Shown one piece after another: positions 1 through 5,116 of a DNA stretch of 6,338 bases. The notes under the pieces are model-generated. The model searched no databases. It was not told the DNA's origin and saw only the letters and a program-made list of their open reading frames with translations. The position numbers and the translations under genes are program-made. Origin of the DNA: Clostridiaceae bacterium (GTDB taxonomy: Bacteria > Bacillota_A > Clostridia > Acetivibrionales > Acetivibrionaceae); assembly GCA_012513545.1 (NCBI GenBank), contig JAAZCB010000126.1:1-6338 (forward strand). The letters are read 5' to 3'. Each line of letters opens with the position of its first letter. Positions within the stretch are counted from its first letter, which is position 1.

Positions 1-459
1 AACAATATGCCCAGGAATCTGATTGTTTTTGAAAGTAGATGGCAGCGATTTTTGCATGTATTACAAAACCCTGATATGATTCAGGGGTACTTTTTTCCAT
101 CCCAGACAGGTATCTTCAATGTTCGTGATCAGAATTACCTTCCCTGCAACGATACAGTAGAACTTTACTGCTACTATCACAGCGGGAAATCCCTCCCCCG
201 TCTGGAAATATTAAAATCCCTTGCATATGCCTTAAGGGTAAGACATTACTACTATGATTACCTTAAAGTCGAGGATATAAACCTTGAAGACAGTTATGTT
301 ATGGAAGATGTGGAAATCTGCACAGAAAGAATTCAAAGTCCTGAATATATACTGCTTATCGAGAAGTATGTTGATGATTTCTTTAATAACAACCTTAGAT
401 CCATAAATAAAATACTGCACATATACAACGACCGCACTGTCGCAAATCAAACTACATAG
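1..459 (+). CDS. Hypothetical protein, probably 5'-truncated by the window edge
   Basis: I do not recognise this protein. The frame is open from the first base of the window to a TAG at 457-459. The first Met (codon at 7) has only two in-frame codons before it, so a ribosome binding site, if it exists, lies outside the window. It may be the true start or an internal Met. The visible 150 residues are soluble in character, with no membrane span or signal peptide. They are tyrosine-rich (14 of 150), with a cluster HYYYDY near residues 80-85 and a Cys-Tyr-Tyr stretch near 54-57. The C-terminal third is acidic, then ends in a polar tail. It is the only plus-strand gene here and converges on the M24 peptidase operon. 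No motif supports a function. The open frame is long enough to be likely real, but the family is unknown. Confidence 0.55.
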   Translation, partial: NNMPRNLIVFESRWQRFLHVLQNPDMIQGYFFPSQTGIFNVRDQNYLPCNDTVELYCYYHSGKSLPRLEILKSLAYALRVRHYYYDYLKVEDINLEDSYVMEDVEICTERIQSPEYILLIEKYVDDFFNNNLRSINKILHIYNDRTVANQTT

Positions 460-489
460 ATAATGTGTTTACTTTAGAAAACGCCACTA

Positions 490-519
490 TGTAAAAAGAG
501 GAGACACTTTATCTCCTCT
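490..519 (-). terminator. Intrinsic terminator of the VanZ-Gfo-M24 operon
   Basis: A perfect 8-bp stem (AGAGGAGA at 497-504 with TCTCCTCT at 512-519) encloses a 7-nt loop. Read on the minus strand, the stem is followed directly by five T residues (complement of 493-497, one shared with the stem). It begins 12 bases after the M24 peptidase stop codon. On the plus strand the stem is followed by ATGTCCTCTTT, which is a much weaker tract, so it probably serves mainly the minus strand. It may also slow readthrough from the converging plus-strand gene. Confidence 0.8.
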
Positions 520-531
520 ATGTCCTCTTTA

Positions 532-1725
532 TTAATATACAGGAATAAGACCAGTATTCTCTCCGGTAATACACCTTCCCCCCGTTGGCGTAACTATAAA
601 AGTATTTTCAATTCCTACCATGCCAATACCCTCCAACCCTTTTTTGGGTTCGAGTGCAAAAACCATTCCCTCCCTAATTGGCTCAGTAAAACCCTCGGCA
701 ATAACGGGCAGCTCATCAACCCAAAGACCAATCCCGTGCCCCAGGAACTTTACCCTGCGGTTTCCATAACCCATAAAATTCTTAAGAAAATCCGAATCAA
801 GCTTATTCATTACAGAGTTGTATATTTCTGAAGGAATTTCACCCGGTTTAAGCTTTTGTACAATCTCATTCTGGATATCCACACATTTGTAATGTTCTGC
901 AATTGCTTTATCCAAAAGCTTTCTACCAAACATGTAAGTCATTGTTTTATCCGTATGATATCCATCTACCCCACATCCAATGTCAACAAAAACGAGGTCA
1001 CCGGCCTTGAGTCTTCTTTCACGACTGCCAAGCAGCGGCACTGCCGCACTCATGCCGTAATTGCCTCCTGGCCCGTTAAAGTATGTCGGGTAAATAGAGC
1101 TTTCTCCAAAGCAAATATGTCCCAGCAAAATTTCCGTGTCAAGCATGCCGAACCGTGATATACCATGGTGCCCTTCCCTGACAAGTATAGAATATATTTC
1201 TGTTGCCAACTCAGCCTCACTCATACCTTCCCTTAGTATCTTCGGGACCATATCCTCCAGTACACGCCTGTGAATCCGGCCTGACTGTTCCATAAGCGAT
1301 AATTCATAAGGGCTCTTAACAGCCCTTATTGAAGTAATCTGCTTATCCACAGACTTGACTTCTTTAAAAGGAAAGTATTTTACAAACCTCTGATACATGG
1401 CCAGAGGTACAAACTCGGTTTCAAGATATACTATTTCAGGTAGTGCATTAATATCCCGAGCCGCATCGCGGAAGCTTTCCATAGGCTTTATATTGGGGAA
1501 TTCCGATTCCTCCAGTGCCCTTTCCATACTTCTCCTGACCCATAGAACAGCCTCGCCTTCCCTGGTAATTATCAACATTCCCTCCGGCATAGTCCCAGTA
1601 AAATAGAATATGTTTATTTTACTAAAAACAACAGCAATCTCCCACTCGGGTCTCTCGGCTTCCATTCTGGCTCTGAAGTTATTCATTCTGTTATTTAATT
1701 CAGCTAAAGGTACATTTTTCCCCAT
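532..1725 (-). CDS. M24-family metallopeptidase (Xaa-Pro peptidase/creatinase-like)
   Basis: This 397-residue protein has the two-domain layout of prolidase/aminopeptidase P relatives: a creatinase-type N-terminal domain (about 5-130) and a C-terminal pita-bread M24 domain (about 140-390). All five dinuclear metal ligands of the fold are visible: Asp248 (FVDIG), Asp259 (HTDKT, the usual 11 residues on), His330 (GHGIG), Glu359 (ALEP) and Glu373 (GIEN). The family role is cytosolic cleavage of X-Pro bonds, but related enzymes act on other substrates, so specificity is open. The position seven residues after His330, often His in this family (GHGIGxxxHE), is Asp337 here ([10 protein letters not shown]). 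I chose the ATG at 1725 because GGGGGAG lies 7 bases upstream. An in-frame ATG at 1773 would overlap the oxidoreductase gene and add residues unlike the family. It is last in its operon and followed by a terminator. Confidence 0.9.
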   Translation of the reverse strand: MGKNVPLAELNNRMNNFRARMEAERPEWEIAVVFSKINIFYFTGTMPEGMLIITREGEAVLWVRRSMERALEESEFPNIKPMESFRDAARDINALPEIVYLETEFVPLAMYQRFVKYFPFKEVKSVDKQITSIRAVKSPYELSLMEQSGRIHRRVLEDMVPKILREGMSEAELATEIYSILVREGHHGISRFGMLDTEILLGHICFGESSIYPTYFNGPGGNYGMSAAVPLLGSRERRLKAGDLVFVDIGCGVDGYHTDKTMTYMFGRKLLDKAIAEHYKCVDIQNEIVQKLKPGEIPSEIYNSVMNKLDSDFLKNFMGYGNRRVKFLGHGIGLWVDELPVIAEGFTEPIREGMVFALEPKKGLEGIGMVGIENTFIVTPTGGRCITGENTGLIPVY

Positions 1726-1732
1726 GACACCA

Positions 1733-1739
1733 CTCCCCC
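1733..1739 (-). promoter_or_regulatory. Ribosome binding site fixing the M24 start
   Basis: GGGGGAG on the minus strand sits 7 bases before the ATG at 1725, inside the 20-bp gap after the oxidoreductase stop. It decides against the longer reading frame that opens at 1773. Confidence 0.75.
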
Positions 1740-1745
1740 AAAAGC

Positions 1746-2735
1746 TTACTCGCCGGGATAGCAAAGCCCCCATTGTTCTCTTAACTCATCCATTGTTCTA
1801 ATAATTTCCACAGTCTCATCAAGCGGCATAACCTCACTCTCAAGTTTCCCGGAAAGAATACAGTCCATAACTTCTCTTGCCTCATAATTATAGCCTGTTG
1901 ATATAACTTTTTTACTAATAGCTCTCTCTTCTCCGTTGTTAAATTTAATTGTCATTGCTTCCGGATGAAAGAAATCCTGAATCCTTATATGTCCTTCAGT
2001 TCCTACAATCAGAGCTTCATGCGGAATTTCAGCAATAAATGAAGAAAAAAGCAACGCCGTTTGTCTCCCCGGATACTCAAAAAAATAGCTTGATTGCTCA
2101 TCGACACCGGTTTGTCCAAGCCAGGCACTGCTCATAATTTTAGAAGGCGCACTTTTAAAAATCATACGTGCAAAAGAAACAGGGTATATGCCAAGATCGA
2201 GCAGCGCGCCGCCCCCCAGATAAGGATTAATCTTACGCTCATCAGGGTCAAGCTCCCTCCTTATGCCAAAATCTGCCCTCAGCATTAATATGTCTCCGAT
2301 AAGCTTTTCTTCCAGTATCCTGTTTAATTCCACTATACAGGGAAAAAACCTGGTCCACATGGCTTCCATAATAAACAGGCCTTTCTCTCTTGCTGTCTTT
2401 ATCAGTTGTTCCGCTTGCAGTGCGTTTATTGTAAAGGGTTTTTCACACAGCACAGGTTTTCCATTGTTTAAGCATAGCATTGCATTTTCATAATGAAAAT
2501 TATGGGTTGTTGCTATGTAAACAACATCAACACCCGGGTCCTTTACCAGTTCTTCGTAGCTTGAATAATACCTTGATACATTATATTTCCCGGCAAAATC
2601 CTTTGCTTTTCCGGAAGTCTTTGAGGCTACAGCATAAAGCTCTGCGTCCTCAAGCACTTTCAAACCTTCCGCAAAAAGATGTGCTATCCGCCCGCAGCCA
2701 ATTATACCCCACTTCATTCTTTTATTCGTAACCAT
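1746..2735 (-). CDS. Gfo/Idh/MocA-family NAD(P)-dependent oxidoreductase
   Basis: This 329-residue protein has an N-terminal Rossmann fold with the dinucleotide loop GIIGCGRIA at 10-18, then the family signature CEKP at 97-100. Its Lys99 is the conserved catalytic-site lysine. The C-terminal domain carries [12 protein letters not shown] at 174-185. The EAMWTRFFP stretch at 124-132 and the GIYP form resemble the dihydrodiol dehydrogenase/xylose dehydrogenase-like branch. Proteins of this family oxidise or reduce sugars, inositols and related hydroxy compounds in the cytosol; the substrate here cannot be read from sequence. The start at 2735 has AAGGA only 3 bases upstream, partly in the 9-bp gap after the VanZ stop. 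A second Met at residue 7 (2717), just before the Rossmann strand, is a possible alternative start. It is the middle gene of a three-gene operon, probably translationally coupled to VanZ. Confidence 0.92.
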   Translation of the reverse strand: MVTNKRMKWGIIGCGRIAHLFAEGLKVLEDAELYAVASKTSGKAKDFAGKYNVSRYYSSYEELVKDPGVDVVYIATTHNFHYENAMLCLNNGKPVLCEKPFTINALQAEQLIKTAREKGLFIMEAMWTRFFPCIVELNRILEEKLIGDILMLRADFGIRRELDPDERKINPYLGGGALLDLGIYPVSFARMIFKSAPSKIMSSAWLGQTGVDEQSSYFFEYPGRQTALLFSSFIAEIPHEALIVGTEGHIRIQDFFHPEAMTIKFNNGEERAISKKVISTGYNYEAREVMDCILSGKLESEVMPLDETVEIIRTMDELREQWGLCYPGE

Positions 2736-2744
2736 CTATCCTTA

Positions 2745-3200
2745 TCATCCCTCTCTGTTATCGATTTTGTCATAATTCATTCTTAACTCTATGGGAGCGG
2801 TAAACAAAACAAAACCTATTAATCCCCCCAATAGGTTTAATATTATATCATCAATATCAGAAGTTCCAACTCCAGCTATATACTGTATTACTTCAATTGC
2901 CAGTGTAACCGAAAAAACAACAATAATAAGGTTCTTTAATCTAAGAAATTTTTTGTTAATACCGGGCAATAGATAACCCAATGGCACAAAAGCAGCAATG
3001 TTACCTGGAACATTAACCATAAAAAAGCCCAGATTCTTTCTTATAAATATATAATGTATTATTGTCTGAAATGGTATCAGGTGTATTTCCCTCCTGATAT
3101 ATCCCCTGCCGAAATTTTGGCTGAAGAAGACCAGATAGGCCAGTACTATTATATATATGATAAACATAAGAACAAAAAAAATATTGTAATACTTTTTCAT
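2745..3200 (-). CDS. VanZ-like family membrane protein
   Basis: This 151-residue integral membrane protein has four predicted spans (about 7-26, 58-78, 90-109 and 117-135). It carries the VanZ-like conserved pattern: HLIPF at 40-44, a GNIAAFVPLGYLLP block at 66-79, Glu103 and Gln106 in the third span, and SDIDDIILNLLGG at 114-126. The family is named after VanZ of the vancomycin-resistance cluster, which gives low-level teicoplanin resistance by an unclear mechanism. Most clostridial members sit outside resistance clusters and have no known role, and nothing here suggests a van operon. The start is supported by AAGGAG 5 bases upstream of the ATG. It is first in the operon, followed after 9 bp by the oxidoreductase. 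The polar tail after residue 140 is short and variable in character. Confidence 0.9.
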   Translation of the reverse strand: MKKYYNIFFVLMFIIYIIVLAYLVFFSQNFGRGYIRREIHLIPFQTIIHYIFIRKNLGFFMVNVPGNIAAFVPLGYLLPGINKKFLRLKNLIIVVFSVTLAIEVIQYIAGVGTSDIDDIILNLLGGLIGFVLFTAPIELRMNYDKIDNREG

Positions 3201-3217
3201 ATACTCTCCTTGTAAAA

Positions 3218-3234
3218 ATTATAAGCATATTATA
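3218..3234 (-). promoter_or_regulatory. Possible -10 boxes for the VanZ-Gfo-M24 operon
   Basis: The 97-bp gap upstream of the VanZ gene holds two exact TATAAT hexamers on the minus strand, at 3229-3234 and 3218-3223. Neither has a good TTGACA-like hexamer 16-18 bases upstream, and the whole gap is A+T-rich, so chance matches are likely. The nearer one would leave a very short leader before the ribosome binding site. A promoter in this gap is plausible because the spacing to the DUF4184 gene is larger than within the operon. Confidence 0.35.
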
Positions 3235-3297
3235 AACCATATTTTCTATCTATACCATAAAAACAAATATTATTGCCATAACATGTACATATATAAT

Positions 3298-4065
3298 TTA
3301 TGCTTTATTACATTTATTTGCGATCATTCTGTTTATAATGCAGGAAATAAAAAGGCTACCCAGGATTATCCCGTTTATAAATGTTACAACAATAACACCT
3401 CTGTTGTCAAAACTGAATTTTATCAGTGAAAAGTAAAGACCTGACAGAACAAGTATAAACCCGAAGGATAGAATTGTGATAAAATAAAGCAGCTTATAAC
3501 GTGCCGGCAAACTATTTGCCTGCGAATTATCCCTCCTTATCCTGAAAATGCAAACGAGAACTGCTAAACCCCCTATAAGTGTACTTCCATGTTGAAGGAA
3601 TTTATATATGGGAATTGAATAATCCATAAAATCGATCTCTTTGGATAATACGGAAAACAAAACTACAAATTTTCCACTTTCATGTGTAAATGCATCCCAG
3701 AAAACATGAGTAAACATACCAACCAGTGAAGAGTATATAAAAATAAGCATTTCTTTAGAACTGTTTATTTTCCAGTCTTTTGCCGCAAGATATTCATACC
3801 ATTTATCAAATGGTACAGGCAAGCATAAAATTAAGGGTTTTTTTATAAGCTTGTGAAACAAAAAAGCAACAAATATACAAAGCGGCAGGTTTAACAGAAA
3901 AAATCCGGTTAGATCATGTCCTATAACCGCTTCAGGCTTAAACCTGATAAAATATTCAAAATCAGGAGCGATACTACCTAACACCAGTCCGGTCAAGTTA
4001 AAATATTTTTTCCATTTCTGTTTTATCGGCAATACTGCCACCGGATGTGCAAAAGAAAATGGCAT
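3298..4065 (-). CDS. DUF4184 family membrane protein
   Basis: This 255-residue protein begins MPFSFAHPVAVLP, the usual opening of DUF4184 proteins, and continues with GSIAPDFEYF (Asp35), GHD (His50), THVFWDAFTHESG (His120, Asp124, His128) and QHGST (His159). About five membrane spans are predicted (roughly 53-74, 106-125, 162-176, 191-215 and 223-245). The scattered His and Asp residues in or next to spans recall membrane-bound metal-dependent hydrolases of the YdjM type, but no activity is established for this family and none should be assumed. I chose the ATG at 4065 because the purine run GGGGGGAGG lies just upstream and because the family begins MPF. The ATG at 4089 would place that ribosome binding site inside the coding region. 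A 97-bp gap separates it from VanZ, so the two need not be cotranscribed. The protein is of full family length. Confidence 0.85.
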   Translation of the reverse strand: MPFSFAHPVAVLPIKQKWKKYFNLTGLVLGSIAPDFEYFIRFKPEAVIGHDLTGFFLLNLPLCIFVAFLFHKLIKKPLILCLPVPFDKWYEYLAAKDWKINSSKEMLIFIYSSLVGMFTHVFWDAFTHESGKFVVLFSVLSKEIDFMDYSIPIYKFLQHGSTLIGGLAVLVCIFRIRRDNSQANSLPARYKLLYFITILSFGFILVLSGLYFSLIKFSFDNRGVIVVTFINGIILGSLFISCIINRMIANKCNKA

Positions 4066-4068
4066 AGT

Positions 4069-4077
4069 CCTCCCCCC
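4069..4077 (-). promoter_or_regulatory. Ribosome binding site fixing the DUF4184 start
   Basis: GGGGGGAGG on the minus strand ends 3 bases before the ATG at 4065. The GG-rich left half gives a more usual spacing of about 6. Its presence inside the longer open frame from 4089 argues for the inner start. Confidence 0.65.
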
Positions 4078-4108
4078 TCTGATTGGCAAATTCGAAGTAC
4101 TCCGTTTA

Positions 4109-4136
4109 ATTAAGCTTACTAGTAGTGTATTCTCAA
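4109..4136 (-). promoter_or_regulatory. Candidate promoter for the DUF4184 gene, with its -35 in the palindromic element
   Basis: On the minus strand TTGAGA (4131-4136, five of six matches to TTGACA) is followed after 16 bases by CTTAAT (4109-4114, four of six matches to TATAAT). A transcript would start near 4102, about 36 bases before the ATG at 4065. The -35 hexamer lies within the left arm of the palindromic element. This is a motif match only. Confidence 0.3.
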
Positions 4137-4229
4137 ATTACCTGTGCGTAATAAAAATCCGAGAATCCAGATGGTTTAACGGGTTCGGAGGATTTTTATT
4201 TGAATAGAAATTTGAGAAACACTATACTA
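4117..4229. repeat. Nested inverted-repeat element, MITE-like, about 110 bp
   Basis: Outer arms at 4120-4139 and 4209-4229 pair over 19 positions with only small bulges; the innermost ten pairs (TTCTCAAATT with AATTTGAGAA) are perfect. Inside them, AATAAAAATCC (4150-4160) pairs perfectly with GGATTTTTATT (4190-4200). A further 6-bp stem with one wobble (4163-4168 with 4181-4186) closes a 12-nt loop. A TA dinucleotide sits at each edge (4117-4118 and 4228-4229), as expected of a Tc1/mariner or IS630-type target duplication. It encodes no protein. The T-rich flank of the inner stem on both strands could also terminate transcription in either direction. Copies elsewhere in the genome would be needed to prove mobility. 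Confidence 0.6.
4150..4200. terminator. Inner stem-loop, possible bidirectional terminator after yccF
   Basis: The 11-bp inner stem places AAAAA before and TTTTT after the hairpin on both strands, so either transcript would have a hairpin ending in a U-tract. It lies 27 bases after the YccF stop codon and before the DUF4184 gene. The T-run is part of the paired stem, which is less typical of a strong terminator. Confidence 0.4.
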
Positions 4230-4589
4230 ATGTATCTTTGCCCCAAAAGGTAAAAGTCCAAGTTTGGCAAGCTTAAAATGCTGAAGTCCAAAAGGTATTC
4301 CAATAATTGTTATACAGAAAATCAGCCCTGTAATAAGATGTCCAATGGCAAGCTCCCATCCGAAAAATACAATCCATAAAATGTTGAAAAGCAACCCGCC
4401 TACGCCAAAATTACCTAGCTCAATTTCTTTTCCAAATGGCCATAACACCAGTGCTGATATTTTAAAGCACTGAATTCCAAAGGGTATGCCAATAACAGTC
4501 AAACATAAGATCAATCCTGAAAAAAACCATGCTAATGCAGAAATAATTCCTCCAAATAACAACCAGATAATGTTACCTAAAATTTTCAT
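4227..4589 (-). CDS. yccF: YccF-domain inner membrane protein
   Basis: This 120-residue membrane protein is built from two copies of the YccF domain. The first repeat (about 5-56) holds TVIGIPFGIQCFK at 31-43 and WPFGKEI at 50-56. The second (about 68-119) holds TIIGIPFGLQHFK at 94-106 and LPFGAKI at 113-119. Each repeat contributes a hydrophobic hairpin, and the conserved IGIPFG motif is exact in both. The molecular function of the family is unknown. The start is supported by AGGGGG 6 bases upstream of the ATG. The gene stands alone, with its own candidate promoter and leader upstream and the palindromic element immediately downstream. Its TAG stop lies in the terminal repeat of that element, so the last residues may have been altered by the insertion, though both domains appear complete. 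Confidence 0.9.
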   Translation of the reverse strand: MKILGNIIWLLFGGIISALAWFFSGLILCLTVIGIPFGIQCFKISALVLWPFGKEIELGNFGVGGLLFNILWIVFFGWELAIGHLITGLIFCITIIGIPFGLQHFKLAKLGLLPFGAKIH

Positions 4590-4609
4590 TTTCTGCCCCC
4601 TTTAACCTA

Positions 4610-4629
4610 TTGTTTCTGTATGGAAACAA
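4610..4629 (-). promoter_or_regulatory. Inverted repeat just upstream of the yccF ribosome binding site
   Basis: TTGTTTC (4610-4616) and GAAACAA (4623-4629) form perfect 7-bp arms around a 6-nt centre. In the yccF leader this would be a hairpin ending about 20 bases before the ATG, next to the ribosome binding site. It could be a protein operator, a leader hairpin or chance in A+T-rich DNA. Confidence 0.3.
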
Positions 4630-4694
4630 CCAATATTCAAGCTTAAAATGCCTATATTATGCTCTGAATATCAGTATCCTTAACATCTGTTATC

Positions 4695-4732
4695 AACTAT
4701 ATATTATATAGTTAAGATAGACAAAGAAACAA
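4695..4732 (-). promoter_or_regulatory. Candidate yccF promoter with a dyad over the -10 box
   Basis: On the minus strand TATAAT (4703-4708) lies in a 19-bp dyad, AACTATATA-T-TATATAGTT (4695-4713), with perfect 9-bp arms. A weak -35, TTGTTT, lies 18 bases upstream inside the right arm of the operon B terminator stem. A transcript would start near 4696, giving a leader of about 107 bases before yccF. The dyad may be a repressor site or simply an A+T-rich palindrome. Confidence 0.35.
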
Positions 4733-4754
4733 GCAGCTTTTTCTACTTGTTTCT
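4725..4754 (-). terminator. Stem-loop terminator of the oadB operon
   Basis: AGAAACAAG (4725-4733) pairs perfectly with CTTGTTTCT (4746-4754). In minus-strand RNA three more pairs form (4734-4736 with 4743-4745, one a G-U wobble), leaving a 6-nt loop. The extra pairs do not all form in plus-strand RNA, so the structure is better on the minus strand. It is followed by a moderately T-rich stretch (TTGTCTATCTT) and begins 26 bases after the TerC-like fragment's stop. Confidence 0.6.
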
Positions 4755-4780
4755 ATAATTTCCACGACTTACAACCAAAG

Positions 4781-4936
4781 TTAAACATTTACTTTTCTTG
4801 AAACATTCATATTTCTTACTTTACAAAAACCATAAGCAAGTGCAGTAACACCTGCATTTTCTCCAGAAAGAACCATATCCGTCAGAGTAATCTGCAAAAC
4901 AGCAAAAATAAAACCTACCACTCTGAACATCTCCAT
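4781..4936 (-). pseudogene. TerC-family N-terminal remnant (51 codons)
   Basis: This short frame encodes 51 residues ending in TAA. Residues 14-34 (LQITLTDMVLSGENAGVTALA) closely follow the first membrane span of TerC/YjbE-type proteins, whose consensus is roughly LQI-L-DLVLSGDNAVVIALA. The conserved acidic residue in SGDN is Glu26 here. TerC-family proteins usually exceed 200 residues and have about seven spans; members act in metal-ion handling or manganese export. After residue 38 the likeness stops, and no other frame down to 4590 resumes it. I read this as a decayed or deletion-truncated gene, though an expressed micro-protein cannot be excluded. It begins 27 bases after the OadG-like stop, lacks a good ribosome binding site (a weak AGGA lies too far upstream), and is followed by the operon terminator. 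A start two codons later, at 4930, is also possible. Confidence 0.6.
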
Positions 4937-4963
4937 ACAATAAAAAACATAAAAATCCTATAA

Positions 4964-5104
4964 TTAATCTTTTTTATCTTTCTGCATCTTGTTAGCTATA
5001 TTAACCATTAGTTTAGTTATTATAAAAAACAGTATCAAAACTGAGAATACTCCAGCCAAACCTATTGCCGAAACCTGAAGTCCCATTATCAAATCCTGAT
5101 TCAT
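4964..5104 (-). CDS. OadG-like small subunit of a sodium-pump decarboxylase
   Basis: This 46-residue protein begins MNQDLIMGLQVSAIGLAGVF. The opening LIMGLQVSAIGLAGVFSVL matches the start of OadG/gamma subunits, typically LxxGLxLTxIGMGxVFxxL. One membrane span covers about 11-32 and is followed by a short basic, charged tail ending QKDKKD. Gamma subunits help assemble and stabilise the membrane decarboxylase complex; classical ones are about 80 or more residues and have a longer soluble tail, often with metal-binding residues, which is missing here. Short OadG-related proteins of this size are known in Firmicutes. AGGGGTG sits 7 bases before the ATG and overlaps the TAG stop of the beta gene, giving a 12-bp gap and likely translational coupling. 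It follows the beta gene rather than preceding it. The assignment rests on the N-terminal pattern, length and neighbour. Confidence 0.8.
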   Translation of the reverse strand: MNQDLIMGLQVSAIGLAGVFSVLILFFIITKLMVNIANKMQKDKKD

Positions 5105-5116
5105 ATATGTTCACCC

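Noticed and set aside
232..450. Minus-strand open frame of 72 codons
   Set aside because: Fully inside the longer plus-strand frame, with no ribosome binding site or family pattern.
520..1158. Plus-strand open frames opposite the M24 gene
   Set aside because: They are antisense to a protein with a complete set of catalytic motifs.
2094..2731. Plus-strand open frames opposite the oxidoreductase gene
   Set aside because: They mirror a well-supported coding frame and have no recognisable content.
2745..3200. VanZ similarity as a sign of a glycopeptide-resistance cluster
   Set aside because: No vanHAX, vanRS or vanY-type gene is nearby, and VanZ-like proteins are common in Clostridia outside resistance loci.
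3013..3240. Minus-strand 75-codon frame overlapping the VanZ gene
   Set aside because: It is out of frame with the VanZ protein, which has clear family motifs and a good ribosome binding site.
4106..4113. TTAATTAA palindrome upstream of the DUF4184 gene
   Set aside because: An eight-base A+T palindrome is expected by chance in DNA of this composition.
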